A stretch of 64,000 bases of DNA. Source: Zingiber officinale. Its lineage: Eukaryota; Streptophyta; Magnoliopsida; Zingiberales; Zingiberaceae. Location: the NCBI RefSeq assembly GCF_018446385.1, contig NC_055996.1, positions 18,463,317 through 18,527,316 on the forward strand, written 5' to 3'. The stretch's first letter is position 1. Each line of letters begins with the position of its first letter. Shown here piece by piece: positions 1 to 12,330 of this stretch. The position numbers were made by a program, and so were the translations under genes. The notes under the pieces are model-generated. The model saw only the letters and a list, made by a program, of their open reading frames with translations, did no database searches and was not told the origin of the DNA.

Positions 1-2834
1 AGTAACGATGTGGTTATTAAGAGAAATAAAGTGATTATCTGTTCTGATGCATTGGTTGGCAATTTATATACTTTAAATCCAATTTCTCCCACAAAGCAAA
101 ACATGAAAATTAATAACACATCTTCTAACTCAAATAAGAGAAAAGAACCTTCGAAAATGAACCAAGCATATCTTTGGCATCTAAGGCTTGGTCATATTAA
201 CTTAAGTAGGATTCAAAGGCTTATAGCCGATGGACTCTTGGGTTCATTAGAGTTGGAAAATTTTCCAACTTGTGAATCTTGCTTGGAAGGTAAAATGACC
301 AAGAGGCCTTTTAAGGCCAAGGGTATAGAGCCAAAGAAGTGTTAGAATTGGTTCATTCTGATTTGTGTGGTCCTATGTCTATCCAGGCGAGAGGTGGTTT
401 TGAATATTTTATCTCTTTTATAAACGATTATTCAAGATACGGATACATTTACCTAATGCGCTACAAGTCCGAGTGCTTTGATAAGTTCAAAGAGTACAAG
501 GCTGATGTGGAGAAACGACTAGGTAAAAGTATCAGGATACTACGGTCTGATCATGGTGGCGAATACCTCTTAGGAGAGTTTAGGAATTACTTATCAGAGG
601 TCGGGATACAATCCCAACTGTCCACACCTGGTACACCCCAACAGAATGGTGTGGCAGAACGAAGGAATAGGACTCTTATGGAGATGGTTAGATCGATGAT
701 GAGTTATTCAGAAATACCAAATTCATTTTGGGGATACGCTCTGGAAACGACAGTGTACATTCTGAACTTAGTACCTTCTAAATCAGTTTCTTCTACTCCC
801 ACAGAATTGTGGAATTGGCGAAAACCCAGTCTAAGACATATTCAGATTTGGGGTAGTCTAGCACATGTGCTGAAACCAGATGCTGATAAGTTAGAATCTC
901 GTACAGAAGTTCGTGTGTTTGTAGGTTATCCCAGAGGAACGAAAGGTGGTTTATTTTATAGTCCTAAAGACCAGAAGGTCATTGTTAGCACCAATGCCCA
1001 GTTTTTAGAAGAAGACTATATAATGGATCACAATCCTAGTAGCAAAGTTGTTCTAGAAGAACTTAGACAGGATACGTCTACTTTAGTACCAACAGTACAA
1101 GATGAAGTACCACAAGAGACTGCAACACGTGTCACACACGATACACAACCACAGACGGTGCCTCATCGTAGTGGGAGAGTTGTGAGGGAACTTGAGAGAT
1201 TCATGTTTTTGGGAGAGTCTTCGGACTTGATCCCGGGTAAACATGAACCTGATCCCCGAACATATGACGAAGCACTCTAAGATATAGATGCAGTATCTTC
1301 GCAAAAAGCAATGAATTCCGAAATAGAGTCTATGTACTCTAATAAGGTCTGGGAGCTTGTAGAACCACCTGATGGTGTAAAAGTCGTTGGATGCAAGTGG
1401 ATCTACAAAAGGAAAAGAGGGGCAGACGGGAAGGTAGAAACCTTCAAAGCTAGGCTTGTTGTGAAAGGGTACACTCAGAAAGAGGGAATTGATTATGAGG
1501 GGACCTTTTCACCGGTAGTCATGCTTAAGTCTATCTGGATACTCTTATCCATTGCTGCTCATATGGATTATGAGATTTGACAAATGGATGTCAAGACAGC
1601 TTTCCTTAATGGAAGTCTTGAAGAGAACATCCATATGAAGCAACCAGAAGGGTTCATTGAAAAAGGCAAGGAGCATCTAGTGTGCAAGCTCAATCAGTCC
1701 ATTTATGGACTGAAGCAAGCTTCAAGGTCTTGGAACATCTGGTTTAATGAAGTAATCCAGTCATATGGATTTATTCAGTGTCCGGATGAGTCTTGTGTAT
1801 ACAAGAAGTGTAACGAAAACGTGGTGATATTTCTTGTATTATACGTAGATGATATTTTATTAATTGGCAACAATGTCAAGGTATTATCGGACGTAAGGGT
1901 ATGGTTGTCCAAATAATTTGATATGAAGGACTTAGGAGATTGTGCACACATTCTTGGGATCAAAGTTATAAGGGATCGTAAGAAAAGAATGTTGTGTCTG
2001 TCCCAAGCTTCATATATAGATACAATCCTTGCTCGTTTGAGCATGCAAGATTCCAAGAAAGGTTTCTTACCTTTTAGGAATGGAGTATCTCTATCTAAAG
2101 AGATGTCTCCGAAGATATCAAAAGAGATAGAGGACATGAAAGCAGTTCCTTATGCATCGGCTGTAGGAAGCCTTATGTATGCAATGCTGTGTACGAGACC
2201 TGATATCTGTTTTGCTGTGGGCATGGTTAGCAGATATCATAGTAACCCTGGATAAGGACATTGGACTGCAGTAAAGCATATATTAAAGTACCTGAGAAGG
2301 ACTAGAGATTATATGCTAGTTTACCAAGCAGACGATTTGCTCCCTGTGGGTTACACGGATTCAGATTTCCAATCAGATAGGGACAACAGTAAGTCTACAT
2401 CAGGCTATGTGTTTACTTTAGGAGGTGGAGTCATTGCATGGAGAAGTGTTAGGCAGAAATGCGCTTCAGACTCAACCATGGAAGCTGAGTATGTAGCAGC
2501 CTCTGAGACAGCTAAAGAAGCAGTATGGCTCGGGAACTTTCTAATGGACTTAAATGTGATTCCTGGTTTTCCCAAAATCATCACAATTTATTGTGATAAT
2601 AGCGGTGCAGTTGCAAACTCGAAGGAACCACGAGCCCATAAGGCAAGTAAACATATAGAGCGCAAGTACCACCTGATACGAGATATCGTGAAGCGAGGAG
2701 AAGTTCTCATCGCCAAGATTGCATCAGCAGATAACCTGGCAGATCCTTTCATTAAGGCCCTTCCGGCAAAAGCTTTTGATCGGCATGTGGAGGGAATGGG
2801 AATCAGATGTATGGAAGAAGATATTGCAGCTTAG
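1..2834 (+). pseudogene. Ty1/copia retrotransposon pol remnant (GAG-pre-integrase, integrase, RT, RNase H)
   Basis: This is the 3' half of a copia polyprotein, cut by the window edge. In order it shows a GAG-pre-integrase zinc motif (HLRLGHINLSRIQ, then CESCLEGK) near 170-300, the integrase core with HSDLCGP, RSDHGGEY and QNGVAERRNRTL (339-1050), reverse transcriptase with QMDVKTAFLNGS and the catalytic LYVDDILL (1311-2255), and RNase H with YTDSDFQSD, STMEAEYVA and YCDNSGAV (2313-2834). The frame is broken by a shift near 310-345 and by stops at 1278-1280, 1578-1580, 1914-1916 and 2253-2255, so it cannot make a full polyprotein. The domain order IN before RT is what marks it as copia. A purine-rich tract and an LTR follow directly. 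It is probably a Tork/Angela-like lineage, but I cannot place the clade by eye. Confidence 0.93.
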
Positions 2835-2842
2835 TCATTAGT

Positions 2843-2855
2843 ATAAGTGGGAAAT
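2843..2855 (+). other. Polypurine tract of the copia element
   Basis: The purine-rich run ending in aagtgggaaat lies immediately before the LTR start TGTTAGAG. This is the position and composition expected for the plus-strand primer of reverse transcription. Confidence 0.75.
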
Positions 2856-5213
2856 TGTTAGAGTGTATACTGAAAGCCTAAGCTTTTGTAAACATTTATT
2901 ATGAATAAAGAATCACATTTGGTCAAATTATCTACATTTATTTATAGTTGTTCAATTAATTTATATTGTAGATAACATAGTATGTGGTGTCACATACAGA
3001 AGATGATGTTATCAGTACCTTATAAATTATAAACAGCAGCTCACGACCAAAATGGAAAGGAATAAACCATTGGAAGGTCGTAGTGTAATTAGGGATTAGT
3101 TTATCTTAACTATATAATTACACTAGTACAATTAGAGTGTATTGAGTAGGACCATTAGAGGTCGTTTCTTTTATACTGACTTTATAAAGGAACAAAGACC
3201 TCAATTATTATGGAAGTGTGTGCTCTTAATCCTAATATAATAACAAGCACATATATTTGATATTTATTTCTTTAATTTATCAATAGGTGAGATTTAGATC
3301 GATAAATCAATAAGCCTGATAAGTTGGGAAATGATATCACTTATAGTGTGTGTTGTTGATTATAGAAGGAAACTATGTCCTAGTGATCTAGGATGATAAT
3401 GTCCCCAAGAAGAGCTCATAATGATTATCATGTTAAACCATGTAGGTGGACTCAGTCCGACATGACAATAAAGTTGAGTGGTACTATTCTTGGACTAAGA
3501 TATTAATTAAATGAGTTGTCAGTAACTCACTTAATTAGTGGACATTCGACATCTTAAACACAGGGAGACTAACACACTCATAATAAGAAGGAGCCCAAAA
3601 ATGTAATTTGGGATTGGTACGGTAGTTCAATAATAGTTCTCTAGTGGAATAAATTATTATTGATAAAATTAAGTTGTGTGTTCGGGGCGAACACGGGATA
3701 CTTAATTTTATCGGGAGACCAAAACTAATTCCTCCTCTCGGTCCCTATCGTAGCCTCTTATTTATAGAGTACTATACCCACCTATACCCACCTTTATACC
3801 CATGATATAGGGGCCGGCCAAGCTAGCTTGTGGATCAAGCTAGGGCCGGCCAAACCATTGGTTCATGGGTGGCTGGCCCTAGCTTGAACCCAAGCTAAGG
3901 TGGTCGGCCCTAGTAAATTAAAAAAGAATTTTAATTTTAATTTTTTCTTATGTGAAAGATATAATTTATTGGAGAGATTAAAAATTAAAATATCTCTTTT
4001 ATAAGTTTCTACAAAAGATTAAAGAGAGAGATTAAATCTCTTTCCTTATTTGTAGATTGGAAAGATATTTTATTTTTCTTCTTTGTAAATTATTCACATG
4101 TTGAAAAATTAAAATTATAGAAATTTATTTTTATCAACCATGAAGGGTTTTTAAAGGGAAATTTTAATTTTTAAAATTTCCGAAGACAAATGAGGTGGCC
4201 GGCCATGATATAATTAATTAGGAAATTTTATTTAATTTTTCTTAATTAATTCATGTCAAAGAAAGTTAAGGAAATTTTATTGTAATTAAATTTCCTTATT
4301 TGCCAAAGCTAAGGATTATAAAAGAGGGGGTTTTGGGAGCCTTCAAGGTGAACAACCTCTATTATTTTCTCCCTCTTTTCTTCCTTGGTGTGGCCGGCCT
4401 CCTTCCTTTCTCTTCTTTCCATCTTGTGGCCGAACCTTTCTTCTTCCTTGGAGATCAAGTGGTGGCCGGATTCTAGCTTGGAGAAGAAGGAGAGAAAGCT
4501 TTCATCCCTTGGAGCTTGGTTGGTGGTTTCTCTTCATCCTTGGAGGTGCACTGATTTGGCCGAACCTTACAAGGAGGAGAAGAAGGTGCTTTGGTGGTTT
4601 CTCATCTCAGAAGATCATTGCCCACACAACGTCCGAGGTTAGAAGAGGAATACGGTAGAAGACCTAGAGGTTTTTGCTTGCAAAAGAAAAGGTATACTAG
4701 TATTTAATTTCTGCATCATACTAGTTTTATCTTCATGTAAAAATACCAAATACAAGAGGCATTCGATTCTAGTATTTCGAATTTGTTTTTGATATTGTGT
4801 TCTTTTGTTTTTCTTTTCCTTGTGATTTGATTGTTTTTTTCGGTTGACCTAAAGTTATTTAAGGAAATTAAATATTAGCTTTCCTTAAAAGATTTTGTCT
4901 AGGCGGTGGTGGTTGTTCCCATATCCAAGAAGGTCATGTGCCTCACCTTGCAGTCCTAGAAGTCAATTTTGGAAATTAATATTTAATGGAATTAATAACC
5001 TAGGTGATTTGGATCGAACGTGTTAAGTTCCGCAGGAGATCCAAGTCTAAACCTAAAAGAACAAATAGATTAAACTTTGGATCAAACGTGTTAAGTTCCG
5101 CAGGCGATCCAAGTTTAATTTAAAAGAACACATGGTAGCTAGGAAAAGGTTCAGACCTTTGTACAAAATTTTTGTACAGTGGAACCATTAGGCTTTCCGA
5201 GTAGCAACCAACA
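2856..5213 (+). repeat. 3' LTR of the copia element (2358 bp)
   Basis: The LTR starts with TGTTAG directly after the polypurine tract and ends with CCAACA at 5213. The right boundary is supported by comparison: from 5214 the sequence (ggttaaataaagg) resumes inside the gypsy LTR at the point matching 15859 of the intact copy. The copia element therefore inserted into the older gypsy LTR. The other end and the second copy of the target duplication lie outside the window. The LTR is unusually long for copia, carries several ggccggcc-type motifs around 3810-3910 and 4195-4205, and contains short chance ORFs such as 4385-4642 that I do not call as genes. Confidence 0.85.
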
Positions 5214-8200
5214 GGTTAAATAAAGGAACAAGAGAAAACCAAGTAGCTAACTTTCTCTTGCTCTTGGTTAAGAGAAGAAGCAAGCAAAAGATAAGTTGCT
5301 TGCTTCCCTCCTTCTCTCTATTTTCGTGGAATTAAAAGAGTGAAGAAAATAGGAGGGCTAAGGGGGATGAATGAAGGTATGTTCATTACATAGGAAATAA
5401 ATAGGATGGAAAGAAGAAAAGACAAGTGATTAATCCCTTCTTCTTCCTCCTTTCCCTCTCCTTCTTCATTTTCCACCGAAACCAAAAGCTCTCCCCCTCC
5501 TCATTTCCAAAAGCTAAGCTAAGGTTCCTCTCCAAGAAAACTAATTTACAAGAAGGAGCCTTCAAGGTCTACCCCTTCCAAGCAAGAGAAATCAAAGGGA
5601 GTGCTAGAAGAAGAAGCTCTCTTCTTCCTCTTCACCTAAAGTACCTTTCTTTAAGAAAAACCACAAGCGAAAGGATGTAATTATCCCCTCACCCGTGGTA
5701 CAAGTTGCTCTTGTTTTTACATAGGAGTAGAATGCTTAAAACCTAGGGTCACAAGTGGGAACTTTTGGCCAAGTATAAAATAAAAAGAAAGATTTGGGTA
5801 GATCAAGATCTAAATAAAGCATGTTCATTATGTTCTTATGATATGTACCCTAGTATAAGAAGCTAGTTAATGTTCTCATGTTGTATGTTGACTTAAAACC
5901 TAGATTTTTAAACATGAACTTTCGGCCAAGTATAGATGAAGGACCTAGTAAAGCTTAAGACCTAAACTAACCGTGTTTACTACATCCTTATGATATGTAT
6001 GCTATGTTAAGGGATTGGGTTGATTTTTCATATGCTTGAATGTTGCTTAAAGTTAGCTTTTTCCTTCATGTATGTTTCGGCCAAGAACAAAACTAGGGCT
6101 TAGAGAAGCTAAAAAGTTAACCTAACATGCTCATGTATCTCTTAATAATATGATATGAAATTAGCTAGGTGATTATGCTTATATGTTGATTTAAAACCTA
6201 GTTTTTCCTTCATGTATGTTTCAGCCAAGAACAAAACTAGGGCTTAGAGAAGCTAAAAAGTTAACCTAACATGCTCATGTATCTCTTAATAATATGATAT
6301 GAAATTAGCTAGGTGATTATGCTTATATGTTGATTTAAAACCTAGTTTTCTCTTCATGTGTGTTTTGGCCAAGAACAAAACTAAGGCTTAAAGAAGCTAA
6401 AAAGTTAACCTAGCATGCTCATGTATCTCTTGATAATGTGCTATGAATGTAGTTAGGTGTTTATGCTTATATGTTGTTTTAAAGTTAGCTTTCCCTTCAT
6501 GTATGTTTCGGCCAAGAACAAAACTAAGGCTTAGAGAAGCTAAAAAGTTAACCTAGCATGCTCATGTATCTCTTAATAATGTGATATGAATGTGGTTAGG
6601 TGCTCATGCTTATTTGTTGGTTTAAAGTTAGCTTTCCCTTCATGTATGTTTCGGCCAAAAACCAAATTAGGGTTTAGAGAAGCTAAAAAGTTAACCTAGC
6701 ATGCTCATGTACCTCTTGATAATATGATATGAATTTAGCTAGGTATTCACACTTGCATGTTGCCTATAGCTTGATTTTCTCCTTATGAGTGGTTCGGCCA
6801 TTATGAGTTTAAAAGCTTAGAAATGCCTCACATGATACGTTATGAATTAGGAAATGTTATTTACTGATGCTATGCATGGTTGTACTTTTTTTTTTATGAT
6901 GTGTTATGTGCCCAAGGATGCATGTTTTATGATATGATAGATGACATGTTCATTATGTATGCTTATGATCCATGCATGTGCTGTGTGCCCAAATATGCCT
7001 GTTTTAAAGATATGATAGATGACATGCTCATTATGTATGCTTATGATCCATGCATGTGTTGTGTGCCCAAATATGCATGCTTTATGATATGGCAAATGGC
7101 ATGCTCATTATGTATATTTATGATCCATGCATGTGCTGTGTGCCCAAATATGCATGCTTTACTCCTCATGATATGATAAGATAAGATGTGTTATGTTATG
7201 ATATAAACCATGATATGATATTTTACTTTGTATGGCTTGTACCAAGAGAGGGCTCCATAAGCGCCCCTAGGCCGACGGACTATGAACGGGTCTAGTAAAG
7301 GGATGGGCTCCTTAGTACGCCCCTAGGTCGACGGACTATGAACGGACCTAGATCTCTAGTAGGTTCGGGGCTAGCTACCCTATCCTAGAGATTGCGCGCA
7401 TTCATGTATGTATGTGGTACAAGCCGGGCCCTCATGATGATATTATGTTCAAGTACTATATGCTATGTTTTAAAACATCTTGCATATGACATGACATATG
7501 TTTTAAAAGACATCTTGCATGATACAATTTATGATTTATAGGACATGATGATTTATGATATGATATAGCATGATTTTGTTTATGAGCTGATATGATATGA
7601 TTTACGATATTACATGTTATGCTCTTATGATATTTGGATTTATGATATGATATAGCATGATGTTATTTATGAGCTGATATGATATGATTTACGATATGAC
7701 ATGTTATGCTCTTATAATATTTGGATTTATGATATGATATAGCATGATATTATTTATGAGCTGATATGATATGATTTACAAGATGACATGCTATGCTCTT
7801 ATGATATTTGGATTTATGATATGATATAGCATGATGTTATTTATGAGCTGATATGATATGATTTACAAGATGACATGCTATGCTCTTATGATATTTTGAT
7901 TTATGATATGATGTAGCATGATGTTCTTTATGATTTATGATATGACATGCTATGCCCTTATGATGTTAGATGATCATATTTTTTTTATGGTTGTATGCTT
8001 ATGTGTTTATACATTGATATATGGATTTTGTGAGTAGGAAAGAATCTTACTAAGCCTGTGTGCTTATAGCTTACTTTCCTTGTACCACAGATAAGGGCAA
8101 AGAATGGATGACCTGAGGGAGCTGCAGGAGAGGCAAGGAGATGTGTGTGGTGGTGGCTCGGCTAAGGCAAATGAAGACTTGCTTAAGTTATTTAGTTATG

Positions 8201-8361
8201 TTAACATGGACTAGTGTGTTATGTTATTGTCCGTATGACTTCAAGATATTCTTAAGTGTTTTATTTTCGAAAGAAATTTTAATATGCATATATGCTTCCG
8301 CAAATAGAAATGGTTAAGTACGTAACCCCGCACCCTACTAGCAGGAGGGGCGGGCGTTACA
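5214..8361 (+). repeat. Left gypsy LTR, plus strand, 5' end cut by the copia insertion
   Basis: This stretch matches the full LTR at 15631-19080 along its length from the equivalent of 15859 onward, ending in the same gggcgttaca. It has three internal tandem arrays: about 143-bp units containing tttcggccaagaac (about 5900-6760), 77-bp units containing tgtgcccaaatatgc (about 6900-7160) and 87-bp units containing gagctgatatgatatg (about 7540-7960). A GC-rich doubled block with gacggactatgaacgg sits at about 7250-7350. Only four bases after its end (agtt, the first bases of the expected primer-site region) the sequence switches to an inverted LTR. Confidence 0.85.
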
Positions 8362-8365
8362 AGTT

Positions 8366-10820
8366 CCTAATTCATAACACATCATGTGAGGCATATCTAA
8401 GTTTATAAACTCATAATGGCCGAACCACTCATAAGGAGAAAATCAAGCTATAGGCAACATGCAAGTGTGAACACCTAGCTAAATTCATATCATATTATCA
8501 AGAGGTACATGAGCATGCTAGGTTAACTTTTTAGCTTCTCTAAACCCTAATTTGGTTCTTGGCCGAAACATACATGAAGGGAAAGCTAACTTTAAACCAA
8601 CTTATAAGCATGAGCACCTAACCACTTTCATATCACATTATCAAGAGATACATGAGTATGCTAGATTAACTTTTTAGCTTCTCTAAGCCTTAGTTTTGTT
8701 CTTGGCCGAAACATACATGAAGGGAAAGCTAACTTTTAAACAACATATAAGCAAGAACACCTAACTACATTCATATCACATTATCAAGAGATACATGAGT
8801 ATATGTCATTTGCCATATCATAAAGCATACATATTTGGGCACACAACGCATGCATATATCATAAGCATACATAATGAACATGTCATTTATCATATCATAA
8901 AACATGCATATTTGGGCACACAGCACATGCATGGATCATAAGCATACATAATGAACATGTCATCTATCATATCATAAAACATGCATATTTGGGCACACAG
9001 CACATGCATGGATCATAAGCATACATAATGAACATGTCATCTATCATATCATAAAACATGCATCCTTGGGCACATAGCACATCATAAAAAAAATACAATC
9101 ATGCATGGCATCAGTAAATAACATTTCCTAATTCATAACGCATCATGTGAGACATATCTAAGCTTTTAAACTCATAATGGCCGAACCACTCATAAGGAGA
9201 AAATCAAGCTATAGGCAACATGCAAGTGTGAACACCTAGCTAAATTCATATCATATTATCAAGAGGCTCTAAACCCTAATTTGGTTCTTGGCCGAAACAT
9301 ACATGAAGAGAAAGCTAACTTTAAACCAACATATAAGCATGAGCATCTAACCACATTCATATCACATTATCAAGAGATACATGAGCATGCTAGGTTAATT
9401 TTTTAGCTTCTCTAAGCCTTAGTTTTGTTCTTGGCCGAAACATACATGAAGGGAAAGCTAACTTTTAAACAACATATAAGCATGAACACCTAACTACATT
9501 CATATCACATTATCAAAAGATACATGAGCATGGTAGGTTAACTTTTTAGCTTCTTTGAGCCTTAGTTTTGTTCTTGGCTGAAACACACATGAAGGGAAAA
9601 CTAGGTTTTAAATCAACATATAAGTATAATCACCTAGCTAATTTTATATCATATTATTAAGAGATACATGAGCATGTTAGGTTAACTTTTTAGCTTCTCT
9701 AAGCCCTAGTTTTGTTCTTGGCTGAAACATACATGAAGGAAAAAATCTAACTTTAAGCAACATTCAAGCATAAGAAAAACCAACCCAATCCCTTAACATA
9801 GCATACATATCATAAGGATGTAGTAAACATGGTTAGTTTAGGTCTTAAGCTTTACTAGGTCCTTCATCTATACTTGGTCGAAAGTTCATGTTTAAAAATC
9901 TTGGTTTTAAGTCAACATACAACATGAGAACATTAACTAGCTTCTTATACTAGGGTACTTATCATAAGAACATAATGAACATGCTTTATTTAGATCTTGA
10001 TCTACCCAAATCTTTCTTTTTATTTTATACTTGGCCGAAAGTTCCCACTTGTGACCCTAGGTTTTAAGCATTCTACTCCTATGTAAAAACAAGAGCAACT
10101 TGTACCATAGGTGAGGGGATACTTACATCCATTTGCTTGTGGTTTTCCTTAAAAAAAGGTACTCTAGGTGAAGAGGAAGAAGAGAGCTTCTTCTTCTAGC
10201 ACTCCCTTTGATTTCTCTTGCTTGGAAGGGGTAGACCTTGAAGGCTCCTTCTTGTAAATTAGTTTTCTTGGAAAGGAAGCTTAGCTTAGCTTTTGGAAAT
10301 GAGGAGGGAGAGAGCTTTTGGTTTCGGTGGAGAATGAAGAAGGAGAGGGAAAGGAGGAAGAAGAAGAAAGGATTAATCACTTGTCTTTTCTTCTTTCCAT
10401 CCTATTTATTTCCTATGTAATGAACATACCTTCATTCATCCCCCTTAGCCCTCCTATTTTCTTCACTCTTTTAATTCCACGAAAATAGAGAGAAGGAGGG
10501 AAGCAAGCAACTTGTCTTTTGCTTGCTTCTTCTCTTAACCAAGAGGAAGAGAAAGTAAGCTACTTGGTTTTCTCTTGTTCCTTTACTTAACCATCCTCTC
10601 ACCTTTAACTAATATTTCTATTCTTTCCTATTTACATATCATTCATTACTCTAGTGGTTCTATGCACCAATTTAACTCTATCAATTGTGGGAGGTTCAAG
10701 GTTCAATCCTTGACCTCACCTCTTTTTATTTTGGTTTCTATTTTTCTCTTTCTTTCTTTTATTCTTCCATTTTAAAGAAAAATACTCCTAGTTATAGCTT
10801 AGCATTTCGTGGGTGTTACA
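8366..10820 (-). repeat. Inverted, truncated gypsy LTR (minus strand)
   Basis: Read on the minus strand this begins with TGTAACACCCACG at 10820, directly after a polypurine tract, so it is the 3' LTR of the minus-strand element. It covers the 143-bp and 77-bp arrays but stops at the point equivalent to about 17505 and lacks the rest of the LTR. The end has been reshuffled: the segment around 8366-8490 is repeated at 9120-9265, with 77-bp units between, so the array region was duplicated or recombined. ORFs at 10123-10420 and 10575-10775 are LTR sequence, not genes. Confidence 0.8.
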
Positions 10821-10855
10821 GTACCACATACCTCATAGAAAGTTCGTCCTCGAAC

Positions 10856-12330
10856 TTAAAATAGCTCCGGATACTTTCGTTTCATATTGTCTTCTCGTTC
10901 CCAAGTGGCTTCTTCGAACCGTTGATTTTGCCACAGGACCTTTACTAAGGGTACTTCTTTGTTCCTCAGTCTTTTGACATCCCGATCTAATATTTGAATC
11001 GGTCGGCTCTCATAGATTAGATCCTCCTGCACTTGTACTGTTCGTGGTTCGATTACTTGGTCCGTGCTCGGAATACATTTCTTGAGCATTGAAACGTGGA
11101 ACACGTTGTGGATGGCTGACATCTCCTGAGGTAACTCTATTTCATAAGCGACATTGCCAATTCTTTTCAGAATTTGATATGGTCCCACATAGCGCGGGCT
11201 TAACTTTCCCTTTTTACCAAACCTCATTACTCCTTTCATAGGCGCTACTTTGAGGAATACTGAGTCTCCGATACTGAATTCCAATGGTCTTCGTCGCTTA
11301 TCCGCGTAATTTTTCTGTCGACTCTGCGTAGTTTCTATTCTTTGGTGGATGTTCTGTATAGCACGGGTGGTGTTATCGATGAATTCTGTTTGGAATCCCA
11401 TCTCTTTCTTTTCACCGCCTTCGTACAAACATATAGGAGATCTACATTTTCTCCCGTACAGAGCCTCGTAGGGCGCCATTCCAATAGTAGCTTGGTGACT
11501 ATTATTGTAGACGAATTTCGCTAAGCATAAATATCGGCACCAGCTCCCTTTGAAGTCTAAGGCGCAAGCTCGTAACATGTCTTCTAGTACTTGGTTCACC
11601 CTTTCTGTTTGTCCGTCGGTCTGAGGGTGGAAGGCAGTACTGAACAATAACTTTGTATCTAAAGCCTTCTGAACACATTCCCAAAAATGTGAAATAAATC
11701 GACCATCTCTGTCAGAAATGATGGTCTTAGGAATCCCATGTAATCTAACAATTTCCTTGACGTATAACTGAGCCAGTTGCTCAATTTAATAAGTCATCCT
11801 GATTGCTAAAAAGTGGGCGAATTTGGTTAATCTATCCACGATTACCCATATAACGTCATAGCCATTTGTTGTCTTAGGTAGTCCTGAAATAAAGTCCATA
11901 GAGATATCTTCCCATTTCCATTCTGGAATTTGGACATACTGCAGTAATCCTCCAGACCTCTGGTGTTCTGCTTTGACCCTCTGACAGGTCAGGCAGGTAC
12001 TGATGTACTGAGCCACATCTCTTTTCATACCGGACCACCAGAATTTCTTTCTCAAATCTTGGTACATTTTGGTAGATCCCGGATGCATTGCATAGGGTGT
12101 TGCGTGGGCTTCTTCTAGTATCTTCTTCCGCAACTCTGGGTCATCGGAAACACATAATCGATCCTTGAGGTATAATATTTCACTGTCAGCGATACGGAAT
12201 TCGTCATTCTTTCCCTCTAACACTTCTTGCTTAATCCGCTGGATACTCAAGTCACGAGTCTGCTTTTCTAATACATCATCGAACAATGTCGGTGCTATAG
12301 TCAGGGTAGAGAGTTGTCCGGTCACATCTT
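10856..12330 (-). pseudogene. Ty3/gypsy integrase with C-terminal chromodomain-like region
   Basis: The minus-strand reading shows the integrase zinc-binding part (HATPYAMHPGSTK then CLTCQRVK, about 12060-12120 and 11990), the first catalytic Asp in ISMDFISGLPK, the second in the TIISDRDGRF segment (about 11690-11740) and the Glu in HPQTDGQTERVNQ (about 11600). The C-terminus ends in a chromodomain-like stretch (VKVLWQNQRFEEATWERED) with the stop at 10856. One in-frame stop near 11786 splits it. The upstream side runs directly into the post-protease linker near 12330, so the RT and RNase H expected between protease and integrase are missing. The chromodomain and long LTR point to a Tekay/Del-like chromovirus. 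Confidence 0.9.

Noticed and set aside
4385..4642. 85-residue ORF in the copia LTR
   Set aside because: It lies wholly within the LTR and has no protein domain or codon signal; it is chance coding in an LTR.
6880..7176. Cys/Met-rich ORF made of repeated units
   Set aside because: It is a translation of the 77-bp tandem repeat, and the opposite strand is open too. No gene.
5870..8000. Regular repeats that could suggest a CRISPR array
   Set aside because: Units are 77-143 bp, contiguous without unique spacers, lie in an LTR and are in a plant genome. They are tandem repeats.
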